DNA of 45,536 nucleotides, taken from contig CACFNV010000007.1 in NCBI GenBank assembly GCA_902567635.1, positions 1 through 45,536 of the forward strand. The letters run 5' to 3'. Source of the stretch: an uncultured Alphaproteobacteria bacterium. GTDB lineage: Bacteria > Pseudomonadota > Alphaproteobacteria > Rhodobacterales > Rhodobacteraceae. Below are positions 26,276-36,176 of this stretch, one piece after another (position 1 is the first letter of the stretch; the number at the start of each line of letters is the position of its first letter). The position numbers and the translations under genes are program-made. The notes below the pieces were generated by a model that did no database searches, was not told the DNA's origin, and worked only from the letters and a program-made list of their open reading frames with translations.

Positions 26276-27091
26276 TTATCCTTTTCTTCCTGTAACTACG
26301 TCTATGTCGGGGGCATCCTCTGCCTTCATTCCTACTATGTTATAACCGGCATCAACGTGCAAATTCTCGCCTGTAATCCCTGAAGAAAGGTCAGATAAAA
26401 TAAACATTGCAGCATTTCCAACCTCTGTTTGGGTTACATTTCGTCGCAAAGGTGAGTTTAACTCATTCCATTTCATAATATATCTAAAGTCCCCGATACC
26501 TGAAGCCGCTAGGGTTTTTACTGTTCCTGCGGAAATAGCATTAACCCTAATGTTTTTTTTGCCCAAATCCATTGCCATATATCTCACTGAAGCTTCAAGA
26601 GCAGCTTTTGCCACCCCCATAACATTGTAGTGAGGTAAAACTTTTTCGGATCCGTAATATGTAAGTGTTAATACAGAACCTCCATTAGTCATCAACTTTT
26701 CTGCTTCTTGAGTAACGGCAGTAAATGAATAAACAGAAATATCCATGGTAGTTAGAAAATTATCTTTTGAGGTATCAAGGTATCTGCCCCTCAATTCACC
26801 TTTATCAGAAAATCCAATTGCGTGGACGATAAAGTCAAGAGAGTTCCAGCTCTCCTTTAATTCTGCAAAAGCTTTTTTTATTGAAGTGCTTTTTGATACA
26901 TCACACTCTAAAATAATATTTGATCCCACAGTCTCCCCTAGTGGTTTAACTCTTTTTTTTAGAGCTTCTCCTTGATATGTGAAAGCTAATTGAGCCCCTT
27001 GCTGTTTGCAAGCTTGAGCTATACCCCATGCTATAGATCTATCGTTTGCAACACCCATAATCAGTCCCTTTTTACCTGACATCAATGCCAT
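26276..27091 (-). CDS. fabI: Enoyl-[acyl-carrier-protein] reductase (NADH), FabI
   Basis: Last reductive step of type II fatty-acid elongation. The 271-residue SDR protein has the FabI-type nucleotide segment GVANDRSIAWGIA, CDVS, the catalytic pair Y155 and K162 in YNVMGVAK (with Y145/Y146 just before), and G93 in HAIGFSD, the position where changes give triclosan resistance in E. coli, here in the sensitive-type form. The ending DAGYNIVGM is usual. It is the first gene of the fabI-gpt-mazG-fur-eno unit; the 103-bp gap to pdxH must hold divergent promoters. Confidence 0.95.
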   Translation of the reverse strand: MALMSGKKGLIMGVANDRSIAWGIAQACKQQGAQLAFTYQGEALKKRVKPLGETVGSNIILECDVSKSTSIKKAFAELKESWNSLDFIVHAIGFSDKGELRGRYLDTSKDNFLTTMDISVYSFTAVTQEAEKLMTNGGSVLTLTYYGSEKVLPHYNVMGVAKAALEASVRYMAMDLGKKNIRVNAISAGTVKTLAASGIGDFRYIMKWNELNSPLRRNVTQTEVGNAAMFILSDLSSGITGENLHVDAGYNIVGMKAEDAPDIDVVTGRKG

Positions 27092-27194
27092 TTACTCAAC
27101 TCCTTTTAATTCTAATAATATTTACTATAATATCCAAATATAGACTTCTTTTAAATAAAACTATATTTCTAATTACATTTAATTAGGGAATATC

Positions 27195-27806
27195 ATGGAT
27201 AATAATTTTGATAAAGAACTGTTTTCGGGAGATAGCCCCTTTGATATTTTTAAAAGATGGCTTGCTGACGCTAAGAAGAAAGAGATATCTGATCCCGAAG
27301 CAATGGCATTGGCTTCTGTAGATGAAAATGGTATGCCAAATGTCAGGATAGTACTTTTAAGGATTATTGATAAAGAAAGTTTTGTGTTCTTTACAAATTA
27401 CTCTTCAAACAAGGGTACCGAATTGCTGAATTCAAAAAAAGTAGCATTTAATATACACTGGAAAACACTTAAAAGACAAGTAAGAGTTAGAGGTTTGATT
27501 GAAAAAGAAAACGGCTCGCTTGCCGATAATTATTATAATGGTCGACCAGAAGGGTCAAAAATAGGAGCATGGGCATCAAGGCAAAGTAGAGTTTTGGAAA
27601 GCAGACAAGAGCTTCTGGATCGTTGGAAGAAATTTAAAGATCGATTTCAGAATGAAATTCCGAGACCGGATTTTTGGGGGGGGTTTCGTATTAAACCTAC
27701 AGAATTTGAATTTTGGGCAGAGGGGCAATATCGATTGCATGACAGATTTCTATGGAAAAAGTCTAAAAATCAAAGTGATTGGGAATCCATGAGACTAAAT
27801 CCATAA
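27195..27806 (+). CDS. pdxH: Pyridoxamine/pyridoxine 5'-phosphate oxidase
   Basis: FMN enzyme making pyridoxal 5'-phosphate. The 203 residues follow the PdxH pattern: PEAMALASVDENGMPNVRIV, VFFTNYSSNKG, RQVRVRG, IGAWASRQS, and the C-terminal PXPDFWGGFRI-like segment, EFEFWAEG, LHDRF and the final RLNP in the position of RLAP. An AGGGA sequence (27184-27188) about 6 nt before the ATG supports the start. It is transcribed away from fabI. Confidence 0.96.
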   Translation: MDNNFDKELFSGDSPFDIFKRWLADAKKKEISDPEAMALASVDENGMPNVRIVLLRIIDKESFVFFTNYSSNKGTELLNSKKVAFNIHWKTLKRQVRVRGLIEKENGSLADNYYNGRPEGSKIGAWASRQSRVLESRQELLDRWKKFKDRFQNEIPRPDFWGGFRIKPTEFEFWAEGQYRLHDRFLWKKSKNQSDWESMRLNP

Positions 27807-27840
27807 TTCTTTACTGTCTTTTCTTCAAAATGGTGATACA

Positions 27841-27854
27841 ATTTGCAAGCAAAT
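27841..27854. promoter_or_regulatory. Dyad ATTTGC-AA-GCAAAT before the cold-shock gene
   Basis: Two 6-bp arms around an AA centre, 26 bp before the TTG start and touching a TACAAT box (27837-27842). It could be an operator or a 5'-UTR element; the 2-nt loop argues against a simple hairpin. No matching -35 was found. Confidence 0.3.
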
Positions 27855-27879
27855 ATGAAGAGCTTTTAGGAGTTTTGGT

Positions 27880-28380
27880 TTGAGTTCTAATCTTAAAGGT
27901 CGAGTAAAGTGGTTTGACTCCTCTAAAGGTTTCGGTTTTCTATTAGTTGATGATGATAAAGGAGATGTTCTGCTCCACGCTAACGTTTTACGGAATTTTG
28001 GTAGAGGTTCAGTTGTCGAAGGAACCGTGGTTGAATTTGAGGCGCAGGAAACTGATAAGGGTAGGCAAGTCTCGATTATTCACAATCTAGAGACCCCTGC
28101 AGATATAGTTGACACAATTGAGGAAGGCGAAGAATTTGGAATACCTGATGTTTCTGGAAAAGAAATGGTTCCAGCAAGGGTAAAATGGTTTGATAAAGCT
28201 AAAGGGTTCGGTTTTGCAAACGTTTTTAAATCACAAGAAGATATATTTCTTCATATGGAAGTTCTTAGACATTTTGGATTTTCTGATCTTCAGCCTGGAG
28301 AGGCAATTGTTCTACAGGTAGTTGACGGGCCTAGAGGTAAGATGGCTGGATCAATATATGCATGGGATAATATTTCTTGA
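27880..28380 (+). CDS. Twin cold-shock-domain protein
   Basis: The 166 residues contain two OB-fold cold-shock domains, about 4-70 and 98-162, each with RNA-binding motifs: RNP1 KGFGF (16-20, 108-112) and RNP2 DVLLH (29-33) and DIFLH (121-125). An acidic linker (72-95) joins them. Tandem CSD proteins are typical of alphaproteobacteria and act as single-stranded nucleic-acid chaperones. The start is TTG at 27880, 7 nt after AGGAG (27868-27872). A near-palindrome ATTTGC-AA-GCAAAT (27841-27854) lies just upstream, overlapping a TACAAT -10-like box (27837-27842). Confidence 0.9.
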   Translation: MSSNLKGRVKWFDSSKGFGFLLVDDDKGDVLLHANVLRNFGRGSVVEGTVVEFEAQETDKGRQVSIIHNLETPADIVDTIEEGEEFGIPDVSGKEMVPARVKWFDKAKGFGFANVFKSQEDIFLHMEVLRHFGFSDLQPGEAIVLQVVDGPRGKMAGSIYAWDNIS

Positions 28381-28462
28381 TAAAAGTATCTATTTATTGT
28401 CCAAAACAATTAAGTGAAAATTTTTGTGGGTTGTTGTAGTCTAGGCAGGATTTGATGATTCG

Positions 28463-28539
28463 CGGGGCGTGGCGCAGCCTGGTAGCGCGACGGTTTTGGG
28501 TACCGTAGGTCGTGAGTTCGAATCTCGCCGCCCCGACCA
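28463..28539 (+). tRNA. tRNA-Pro, anticodon UGG
   Basis: A 77-nt tRNA. The acceptor CGGGGCG pairs with CGCCCCG, with ACCA encoded at 28536-28539. The anticodon stem ACGGT/ACCGT encloses TTTGGGT, giving anticodon TGG. T arm GTGAG-TTCGAAT-CTCGC is present. The C1-G72 pair is the proline identity feature. Confidence 0.97.
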
Positions 28540-28626
28540 TAATTTTGATTCGCAAAAGATTATTAATTTCACATAAAATGTTACGATATTTCTTATCAAG
28601 GCAAAAAAATCTAGGAGTTATAGAGT

Positions 28627-28669
28627 GTCAACAAAAAAAAAAAGTTTTTTTTGAATTTTTTTTGTTGAC
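28627..28669. repeat. Perfect 14-bp inverted repeat upstream of nrdJ
   Basis: Arms at 28627-28640 (GTCAAC plus eight A) and 28656-28669 (eight T plus GTTGAC) are perfect complements around a 15-nt spacer that itself contains a second T8 run. It lies 87 bp after tRNA-Pro and 155 bp before nrdJ. The GC-poor stem is not a standard terminator. The rest of the 285-bp gap (28540-28824) shows no gene and no convincing promoter or riboswitch. Confidence 0.6.
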
Positions 28670-28824
28670 CAGAACTATATTTTTAGCGCAAGTTGTATGT
28701 AAGATAACTTCAACATCAAGATGTAGTAGCTCGAATTAATCTGCCAGGGGGTGTATTTTGAGGTCTTGAAACTGTTGAAAGTTGCTTCGATAATATGATT
28801 CTGGTGCAAAACGGGGACGAGTAG

Positions 28825-31800
28825 ATGAAATTTGAGCGTAAATATACTAAAGAGGGGGAGGACATATATGAGAATATGGCCTTCAAAAAAACAAATTCTG
28901 AGATAAGGAATCCAGACGGTACTGTTGTTTTCAAACTTGAAAACATCGAGGTTCCTGAAAGTTGGAGCCAAGTAGCTGCTGACGTTTTAGCACAAAAGTA
29001 TTTTAGAAAAGCAGGAATTCCAACTTGCTTAAAGAAAATTAAAGAAAATCAAGTCCCCGATTTTCTGCAACCCAGCAAAGAGGATAGCCTAGCTCTCTCA
29101 CAAGTTGAAAAGGGGAAAAAATATGTCGGCGAAACATCAGCAAAGCAGGTGTTTAATAGGCTAGTAGGCACCTGGGCTTACTGGGGTTGGAAAGGAAACT
29201 ACTTTGATAGTGAAAGAGATGCTGAAATATATTTTGACGAAATGCGTTTTATATTATCAAATCAAATGGGAGCTCCGAACTCACCTCAATGGTTTAACAC
29301 TGGTTTACACTGGGCTTATGGCGTAGATGGGCCAAGCCAAGGGCATTTTTATGTTGATTACAAAACTGGGAAACTTGTAGCCTCAGACTCTGCATATGAA
29401 CATCCTCAACCGCATGCTTGTTTTATACAATCCATAAATGATGACCTGGTTAATGATGGGGGAATAATGGATCTATGGAAAAGAGAGGCCAGATTATTTA
29501 AATATGGATCAGGTACGGGAACAAATTTTTCTTTACTAAGAGGTCAATCTGAAGAGCTTACTGGTGGAGGAAGGTCCTCTGGGCTAATGTCTTTCTTGAA
29601 AATAGGAGATCGCTCAGCGGGAGCAATAAAATCGGGAGGGACCACAAGAAGAGCAGCTAAAATGGTTATCTGTGATGTCGATCATCCCGACATCGAAGAA
29701 TTTATTAACTGGAAAGTGATAGAAGAACAGAAAGTTGCTGCCTTAGTGGCAGGATCGAAATTACATGAAAAAATGCTAAACAAGATTTTTTCAGCAGTAG
29801 AAAATGGTACTGGAAAAATAGATGAAAACACTAATCCAAGGCTTAATAATTCTCTTCACATGGCGATAAAAGATGCTAGAGAGGTCATGATACCTGATTC
29901 TTACATAAATAGAATATTGGAGTATGCTAAGCAGGGTTACAAAGAAATAAACTTTCCTACATATGACACCGACTGGGACTCAGAGGCTTACTTGACAGTA
30001 TCAGGTCAAAACTCAAACAACTCTGTTAGAGTAACAGACAGATTCTTGGAAGCAGTTAAAAACAACGAAGATTGGGAATTGCTAAAAAGAACTGATGGAA
30101 AGACTTTTAAGAGAATTAAAGCGAGAGAACTATGGGATCAAATATCTCATGCTGCCTGGTCTTGTGCTGACCCCGGTATACAATTCCATGATACCATAAA
30201 CGCTTGGCACACATGTCCAGAAGGAGGAGAGATTAGAGCATCGAACCCTTGCTCAGAATATATGTTTTTGGATGACACAGCATGTAACTTGGCATCAATA
30301 AACTTACTTAAATATCTTAAACAAGGAGAATTTGACAGCAGTGGTTTTGTCCACTCTGTAGATTTGTGGACGCTGACCTTAGAGATTTCTGTTATGATGG
30401 CGCAATTTCCAAGTAAAGAAATTGCGATAGGATCTTATGACTATAGAACACTTGGTTTAGGATATGCAAATCTTGGAGGCCTATTAATGAATATGGGTCT
30501 TTCCTACGACAGTGATAAAGGAAGAGCTCTTTGCGGAGCAATAACAGCAATAATGACAGGTGCTTCATATAAAACATCAGCTCGTTTAGCCTCAGAACAG
30601 GGAGCTTTCAAGCAATACAGAAGAAATAGAAAGCATATGTTACGTGTAATTGAGAACCATAAAATAGCAGCAGAAGGTAAAACTACAGGCTTCAACTCAA
30701 TTAACGTAAAGCCCGTACCTCTGGACGTAAGAAATTGTCCAGACCAAAAGCTAGTGTCTATAGCAAAAAATATTTGGTCGGACGCTTTAGAGCTGGGAAA
30801 AAAGAATGGTTTTCGTAATGCACAAGTCACCGTAATAGCTCCAACTGGAACCATTGGATTAATAATGGACTGTGATACAACTGGTATAGAGCCAGATTTT
30901 GCATTAGTAAAATTTAAAAAATTGGCTGGAGGCGGATATTTTAAAATAATAAATCAGTCGGTTCCAATGGGGCTTGATGTATTGGGTTATAACAAGCAGC
31001 AAAAAGCAAAGATCATTCAATATGCGGTGGGTAATGGAACTTTAAAAGGTTGTCCCCACATAAATTCTACATCCCTTTTAGGACATGGATTCTCAAGGAA
31101 AGAGATAGAAAAAATAGAAGAAGCCTTACCCACAGCATTTGATATAAAATTTGTCTTCAATCAGTGGACACTTGGGCAAGAATTTTGCCAAGAAACATTG
31201 GGAATTCCAACAGAAAAATTAAACGATCCTGGTTTTAATCTGCTTGAACATTTAGGTTTTAACAGAGCTGAGATAGCAGAGGCAAATGATTTTGTGTGTG
31301 GAACCATGACTTTGGAAGGAGCCCCTCAACTAAAGGACACAGACCTTCCTGTTTTTGATTGTGCAAATCCTTGCGGAAAAAAAGGAAAAAGATTTTTATC
31401 GGTTGAGAGTCACATATATATGATGGCTTCAGCTCAATCATTTATTTCTGGTGCAATATCCAAAACAATAAATATGCCTGGATCAGCTACCATAGAAGAG
31501 TGTAAATCTGCATACGAGCTCAGTTGGTCTTTAGGGGTAAAAGCTAACGCTTTATATAGAGATGGATCTAAGCTTTCTCAACCACTGTCCTCTGCTTTAA
31601 TAGAGGATGAAGATGACGAGTTAAATGCTGATACATCTGTCGACTCAATCCGGGAGAAGATTATAGAGAAAGTAGTTTTTAAGGAGATTGCAAAAGCGAG
31701 ATTGAAATTACCTGAAAGGCGTAAAGGTTATACGCAAAAGGCAGTGGTAGGAGGCCATAAAGTTTATCTTAGAACTGGAGAGTACTCTGATGGAAATCTT

Positions 31801-32427
31801 GGTGAAATTTTTATTGATATGCATAAAGAAGGTGCAGCTTTCAGAGCTATGATGAATAACTTTGCTATCGCTGTTTCTGTTGGTCTCCAATATGGAGTTC
31901 CGTTGGATGAATTTGTTGAGGCCTTCACATTTACTCGATTCGAACCCGCTGGTCTAGTACAAGGTAATGATTCAATTAGGAATGCAACGTCTATTCTTGA
32001 TTATATATTTAGAGAACTAGCTATATCTTATCTTGATAGAAGTGATTTAGCGCATTCCATACCGGAAGATAATTTAGACACATTAGGAGGCAAAGTAGAA
32101 TCAGGTGAATATGTAACCGAAGATAAGAGCGATAAATCCCAGAAATCACTAAAAATGATAAGAGAAATTTCTAGTTCAGGTTACTTAAGAAAGCGTTTTC
32201 CTAACGATATAAATGAAACTGGAAACGTAAATACTCTAGAGCCAACTAGAGGAAAACAAGAGGTTGAAGACACGATAGCAGATTCTGGAGCCGTCAATCA
32301 GCGAGCAAAAGCAAAAATGCAAGGATTTGAAGGTGACTCCTGTAATGAATGTGGTAATTTTACCCTGGTTCGGAATGGAACTTGCCTCAAATGCAATACT
32401 TGTGGAAGCACTTCAGGGTGCAGTTAG
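28825..32427 (+). CDS. nrdJ: Vitamin B12-dependent (class II) ribonucleoside-diphosphate reductase
   Basis: Makes deoxyribonucleotides using adenosylcobalamin to generate the thiyl radical. The 1200 residues are contiguous, without intein: an N-terminal domain, the alpha/beta barrel with N474-P-C476-S-E478 (catalytic NxCxE motif), [16 protein letters not shown], and a C-terminal zinc-ribbon-like tail with CNECG and CNTCG, followed by a terminal CS. No nrdAB or nrdD is in the window. The ATG at 28825 has a modest GGGGACGAG upstream. It implies a need for cobalamin, made or imported. Convergent with ilvH, 13 bp apart. Confidence 0.96.
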   Translation: MKFERKYTKEGEDIYENMAFKKTNSEIRNPDGTVVFKLENIEVPESWSQVAADVLAQKYFRKAGIPTCLKKIKENQVPDFLQPSKEDSLALSQVEKGKKYVGETSAKQVFNRLVGTWAYWGWKGNYFDSERDAEIYFDEMRFILSNQMGAPNSPQWFNTGLHWAYGVDGPSQGHFYVDYKTGKLVASDSAYEHPQPHACFIQSINDDLVNDGGIMDLWKREARLFKYGSGTGTNFSLLRGQSEELTGGGRSSGLMSFLKIGDRSAGAIKSGGTTRRAAKMVICDVDHPDIEEFINWKVIEEQKVAALVAGSKLHEKMLNKIFSAVENGTGKIDENTNPRLNNSLHMAIKDAREVMIPDSYINRILEYAKQGYKEINFPTYDTDWDSEAYLTVSGQNSNNSVRVTDRFLEAVKNNEDWELLKRTDGKTFKRIKARELWDQISHAAWSCADPGIQFHDTINAWHTCPEGGEIRASNPCSEYMFLDDTACNLASINLLKYLKQGEFDSSGFVHSVDLWTLTLEISVMMAQFPSKEIAIGSYDYRTLGLGYANLGGLLMNMGLSYDSDKGRALCGAITAIMTGASYKTSARLASEQGAFKQYRRNRKHMLRVIENHKIAAEGKTTGFNSINVKPVPLDVRNCPDQKLVSIAKNIWSDALELGKKNGFRNAQVTVIAPTGTIGLIMDCDTTGIEPDFALVKFKKLAGGGYFKIINQSVPMGLDVLGYNKQQKAKIIQYAVGNGTLKGCPHINSTSLLGHGFSRKEIEKIEEALPTAFDIKFVFNQWTLGQEFCQETLGIPTEKLNDPGFNLLEHLGFNRAEIAEANDFVCGTMTLEGAPQLKDTDLPVFDCANPCGKKGKRFLSVESHIYMMASAQSFISGAISKTINMPGSATIEECKSAYELSWSLGVKANALYRDGSKLSQPLSSALIEDEDDELNADTSVDSIREKIIEKVVFKEIAKARLKLPERRKGYTQKAVVGGHKVYLRTGEYSDGNLGEIFIDMHKEGAAFRAMMNNFAIAVSVGLQYGVPLDEFVEAFTFTRFEPAGLVQGNDSIRNATSILDYIFRELAISYLDRSDLAHSIPEDNLDTLGGKVESGEYVTEDKSDKSQKSLKMIREISSSGYLRKRFPNDINETGNVNTLEPTRGKQEVEDTIADSGAVNQRAKAKMQGFEGDSCNECGNFTLVRNGTCLKCNTCGSTSGCS

Positions 32428-32440
32428 ATAGATCGTCAGC

Positions 32441-33007
32441 TTAACTTGAATTATGGCCTCTCAATAAAGCCACAATACCTGTTCGTGCCATCTCGAGAAG
32501 GCCTAGTGGCTCCATTAATTCAGCAAAAGCGTCAATTTTCTCGGAGTTGCCTGTTAGCTCAAAAGTAAAACTCTTTAATGTACTGTCTACTACTTTTGCT
32601 CTAAACACGTCTGCAAGCCTCAGTGCCTCAACTCTTTGATTACCCGTTCCATTAACTTTGAAGATGGCTAACTCTCTTTGAACAGCCTTACCTTTTAATG
32701 TCAGATCAATTACTTCGTGAACAGGAACCATCCTATTTAGCTGAGCTTTTATTTGATTTATTACTTTTGGTGTGCCTGATGTAACAATTGTTATCCTTGA
32801 GCGATGTCCCGAGTGATCGATTTCAGCAACGGTTAAACTATCAATATTATATCCTCTACCTGAAAACAAACCTATTACCCGAGCTAGAACTCCTGACTCA
32901 TTATCTACTATTATCGATAATGTATGAGCTGCTTCATAATCTATGTTTGGGTCTCTTAAGTTATAAGCACTTTGACGGTTAACACCTTTCTTTAGATTAA
33001 GAGACAT
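32441..33007 (-). CDS. ilvH: Acetolactate synthase small (regulatory) subunit
   Basis: Regulatory subunit that raises activity and confers valine sensitivity on IlvB. The protein has an N-terminal ACT domain (HTLSIIVDNESGVLARVIGLFSGRG-type segment, about 32-105) and a C-terminal ACT-like domain ending in MARTGIVALLRG. I chose the ATG at 33007 (188 aa) because GGAG stands 6 nt upstream; an ATG at 33019 four codons earlier is in frame but poorly preceded. It follows ilvB by about 21 bp. Confidence 0.94.
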   Translation of the reverse strand: MSLNLKKGVNRQSAYNLRDPNIDYEAAHTLSIIVDNESGVLARVIGLFSGRGYNIDSLTVAEIDHSGHRSRITIVTSGTPKVINQIKAQLNRMVPVHEVIDLTLKGKAVQRELAIFKVNGTGNQRVEALRLADVFRAKVVDSTLKSFTFELTGNSEKIDAFAELMEPLGLLEMARTGIVALLRGHNSS

Positions 33008-33028
33008 CTTTTTCTCCATTCATTCTTT

Positions 33029-34792
33029 TCAAACCAGTACCGCTCCTTGATCGGAAATATTATCCGACTGTGTCTTTTCACCTAAAATCATTTCGTTATG
33101 CGCTTTGCCGGATGGGATCATTGGAAAGCAGTTTTCATGCTTTTCTACAAGGCAATCAAAAATTACTGGGCCAGGATAATCTAGCATTGCCTTTATCGCG
33201 TCATCCAGTTTGGCAGGGTCTTCACATCTTATACCCTTAATACCATAAGCTTCAGCAAGTTTTTCAAAATCCGGTAATGCATCAGACCAGCTATGAGAGT
33301 ATCTTTCACCGTGTAACAATTCTTGCCATTGTCTTACCATACCAAGTCTTTCGTTATTCAATATAAATTGTTTTACTGGTAGTCTATATTGTACAGCAGT
33401 TCCCAATTCTTGCATGTTCATAAGCCAACTCGCTTCGCCGGCTACATTTATAACCAATGACTTAGGGTGAGCGACCTGAATTCCAATAGAGGCTGGAAAG
33501 CCGTATCCCATAGTTCCCAATCCACCAGAAGTCATCCATCTATTTGGTTCTTCAAAACCCATAAATTGCGCAGCCCACATTTGATGTTGACCAACTTCCG
33601 TAGATATATATCTGTTGTGACCCCGGGTATGCTCTTCAAGCTTTTGAAGAGCATACTGTGGTTTGATGACACTAGAAGAATTGGTGTATTTCAATGATTT
33701 TACATTTTTCCATTCACCTATTTCTTTCCACCATTGACCCAGTTTTTGAGTACTCACTTTTGAGCCTCGCTTTTCCCAAGCGGCTATTAATTCTTCCAAT
33801 ATGATTGACACATCACCAATCAACGGAACATCAACCGTAACATTTTTATTTATGGACGAGGGATCTATATCAATATGGACTTTAAAAGAAGATGGACTGA
33901 AAGCGTCTATCCTTCCAGTAATTCTGTCGTCAAATCTTGCCCCCACACATAACATAAAATCACAGTCATGCATTGACATGTTTGCCTCATAAGTCCCATG
34001 CATCCCGAGCATTCCAAGCCAGTTGTTACCCGATGCTGGGTAACTACCTAATCCCATCAAAGTGGATGTTATTGGGAAGTTTGTTTTGGATACTAATTTC
34101 CTCAATAAATTTACAGCCTTCTCTCCAGAATTTATTACACCGCCTCCGCTGTAGATTATAGGCTTAGAAGCTTTTTCCAGTCTTTGTACAGTTTCAACTA
34201 AAAGATTTGGGTCTATGGATAATTCAGATTTGAAAAAGTCGGTGCTAACTTTTTTCTTCTTGGTGTAGCAACCAGAGGCAAATTGAACATCCTTAGGAAT
34301 ATCTACCAATACAGGCCCTGGTCTTCCTGTCTTTGCTACATGAAAGGCTTTATGAATAGTTTCAGCAAGTTTATTAGTGTCTTTTACAAGCCAATTATGT
34401 TTCGTGCAGGGTCTTGTAATACCAACTGTATCGGCTTCTTGAAACGCATCGTTTCCTATCATAAAAGTTGGCACTTGCCCACTTATGACAACAATTGGCA
34501 CACTATCCATCAACGCGTCTGTTAACCCGGTAACAGAGTTAGTTGCGCCTGGACCTGACGTAACAAAAACAACACCAATTTTTCCGGTAGATCTAGCGTA
34601 TCCCTCAGCTGCATGAGTTGCGGCTTGCTCGTGCCTAACTAGTATGTGTCGTATTTTTTTTTGTTGAAAAAGCTCGTCATAAACCGGGAGTATAGCTCCA
34701 CCAGGGTAACCGAACACGGTGTCTACTCCTTGTTCTATCAGTGCCTTTATTACAATTTCTGCTCCAGTTATCTTCTCCTTAGAGGATTTCAT
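33029..34792 (-). CDS. ilvB: Acetolactate synthase large (catalytic) subunit
   Basis: ThDP/FAD enzyme condensing two pyruvates, or pyruvate with 2-oxobutyrate, in branched-chain amino-acid synthesis. The 587 residues show FGYPGGAILPVYD, the catalytic E55 in RHEQAATHAAEGYAR, GPGATNSVTG, and the C-terminal ThDP domain. The metal-binding GDG motif reads AGEAS (451-455), with Glu in place of Asp, followed by the usual NN at 479-480; I recall GEAS in Rhodobacterales relatives. LLHGERYSHSW and CFPMIPSGKAHN are also of that type. Also called ilvI. Its substrate 2-oxobutyrate can come from the CimA route. Confidence 0.96.
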   Translation of the reverse strand: MKSSKEKITGAEIVIKALIEQGVDTVFGYPGGAILPVYDELFQQKKIRHILVRHEQAATHAAEGYARSTGKIGVVFVTSGPGATNSVTGLTDALMDSVPIVVISGQVPTFMIGNDAFQEADTVGITRPCTKHNWLVKDTNKLAETIHKAFHVAKTGRPGPVLVDIPKDVQFASGCYTKKKKVSTDFFKSELSIDPNLLVETVQRLEKASKPIIYSGGGVINSGEKAVNLLRKLVSKTNFPITSTLMGLGSYPASGNNWLGMLGMHGTYEANMSMHDCDFMLCVGARFDDRITGRIDAFSPSSFKVHIDIDPSSINKNVTVDVPLIGDVSIILEELIAAWEKRGSKVSTQKLGQWWKEIGEWKNVKSLKYTNSSSVIKPQYALQKLEEHTRGHNRYISTEVGQHQMWAAQFMGFEEPNRWMTSGGLGTMGYGFPASIGIQVAHPKSLVINVAGEASWLMNMQELGTAVQYRLPVKQFILNNERLGMVRQWQELLHGERYSHSWSDALPDFEKLAEAYGIKGIRCEDPAKLDDAIKAMLDYPGPVIFDCLVEKHENCFPMIPSGKAHNEMILGEKTQSDNISDQGAVLV

Positions 34793-34964
34793 CTCTCACA
34801 TGCCTTTTTTTGTTTACCTTAAGACTATAACAATAAGGTATATAACCAATTTTTTAAAGACTTATTTAAAACCGCCTCTAATAGTGATTTTTGAGTTTCT
34901 TATTTAGAACAATCACCTAAATTAGTATTCCGGATTTTTATGTTATCAAAGGATTAAAAGTAGC

Positions 34965-35009
34965 TTGAAATTTATACTTATATATTATATTAATGGGGTT
35001 TGTTTAAAC
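34965..35009 (+). promoter_or_regulatory. Candidate promoter and palindrome before dctP
   Basis: TTGAAA (34965-34970) and TATTAA (34988-34993), 17 bp apart, precede the 10-bp palindrome TGTTTAAACA at 35000-35009, a plausible operator near the start site. The remaining part of the 273-bp divergent gap with ilvB also has an ACCTTA/TAAGGT inverted repeat (34816-34839), but no leader-peptide ORF was found. Confidence 0.35.
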
Positions 35010-35065
35010 ATGTACAAAATGTATCTAGTATATTGAAAAATAAATAACCAAATTTTGGAGGAAAT

Positions 35066-36160
35066 ATGAAACGTCGTGATTTTATAACAAAAGCGGGCTT
35101 GGGCACAGCTGCAGTAGCAGGGGCTACGTTAGCGGCACCAGCGATCGCTCAAGAGAGAAAAGTATTGACATGCGTGTCGAGTTGGCCAAGGGACTTCCCT
35201 GGATTAGGAGTGTCCTCTCAGCGTCTAATGGAAAGAATTACACAAATTTCAGAAGGCAGACTAACAATGGAATATTTCGCAGCTGGCGAAAAGGTTGGTG
35301 GTCTTGATGTTTTTGAAGAAGTTGCTTCAGGTAACTCCTCATGCTACATCTCTGCCGATTATTATTTCACAGGAAAGCATCCAGGGCTAGCTTATTGGAC
35401 ATCGGTACCATTTGGAATGACGTGTGCTGAATGGTGTGCTTGGGTAAAGTTTGGAGGAGGTCAAGCTCTTTGGGATGAAGTCTCTGGAGAGTTCGGATTG
35501 AAGGCTATAACTTGCGGATCAACAGGTACGCAGGCCGGAGGCTGGTTTAACAAAGAAATTAACAGCGCTGACGACTTGAAAGGTTTAAAAATGCGTATCC
35601 CAGGGTTGGGTGGAACTGTTATCTCTAAACTTGGAGGTACTACAGTTACTCTTCCTGGAGGCCAGATTTACGAAAACCTTGTTTCAGGTTCTATCGATGC
35701 TACTGAATGGGTTGGACCATACAACGACTATTTCATGAAGTTTTATGAAGCAGCAAAGTACTATTACACAGGTGGAATGCATGAGCCTGGTGGAGGACTT
35801 TCGTTTGCATTTAATGCTAGCTTGTGGGGTAGCTTAAGTGAGTGGGAAAAAGCTGTTCTTACTACTTGTGCTTATGAAGAGCAAGCTGCGCAATACGAAG
35901 AAGCTATGGCAAAGAACGGTGAGTACCTAGCAAAACTTGTTAATGAGCATGGCGTAAAGGTCAGAGCTTTTAGCGATGAAGTTTGGGAGTCTTTTGGAGA
36001 AGCTTCAGCAGAAGTCTTCGAGGAAGTTAGAGATCATAGTCCTTTAGCTAAAAAGATAGATGATGCATTTCAGAAAGCCCTGAGAGAAATTGGTGGGTGT
36101 AAAGCCCAGTTCGAAGATACATTCGTGAGTCAAAGAAACAGAGTTCTAGGTCTAACTTAG
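35066..36160 (+). CDS. dctP: TRAP transporter substrate-binding protein (TakP-like DctP family)
   Basis: Periplasmic receptor of a Na+-driven TRAP importer. The 364 residues start with a Tat-like signal (RRDF at 3-6, AIA at 26-28, cleavage expected after A28). The mature part shows the TakP-type pattern: LRIP-like LKMRIPGLGG, whose Arg grips the substrate carboxylate, LPGGQIYENLVSGSIDATEWVGPYND, and YYYTGGMHEPG. This subfamily is known for 2-oxo-acid binding (TakP) and is often annotated mannitol/chloroaromatic; the ligand here is unproven. GGAGG sits at 35058-35062. It heads dctPQM and is divergent from ilvBH. Confidence 0.93.
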   Translation: MKRRDFITKAGLGTAAVAGATLAAPAIAQERKVLTCVSSWPRDFPGLGVSSQRLMERITQISEGRLTMEYFAAGEKVGGLDVFEEVASGNSSCYISADYYFTGKHPGLAYWTSVPFGMTCAEWCAWVKFGGGQALWDEVSGEFGLKAITCGSTGTQAGGWFNKEINSADDLKGLKMRIPGLGGTVISKLGGTTVTLPGGQIYENLVSGSIDATEWVGPYNDYFMKFYEAAKYYYTGGMHEPGGGLSFAFNASLWGSLSEWEKAVLTTCAYEEQAAQYEEAMAKNGEYLAKLVNEHGVKVRAFSDEVWESFGEASAEVFEEVRDHSPLAKKIDDAFQKALREIGGCKAQFEDTFVSQRNRVLGLT

Positions 36161-36176
36161 TCTTAAATCAAATTTG

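Noticed and set aside
28627-28669. Reading the A/T inverted repeat as a standard rho-independent terminator or as a TTGAC promoter
   Set aside because: The stem is nearly all A-T, and no -10 box sits 16-18 bp after TTGACC.
28670-28824. Cobalamin riboswitch before the B12-dependent nrdJ
   Set aside because: There is a CTGCC at about 28740, but not the rest of a B12 box nor the conserved core helices; the match is far too short.
28825-32427. Intein in nrdJ
   Set aside because: Ribonucleotide reductases often host inteins, but the 1200-residue length and unbroken motifs leave no room for one.
34793-35065. Leader-peptide attenuator for ilvBH
   Set aside because: No short ORF rich in Ile, Val or Leu codons and no terminator-like hairpin were found on the minus strand.
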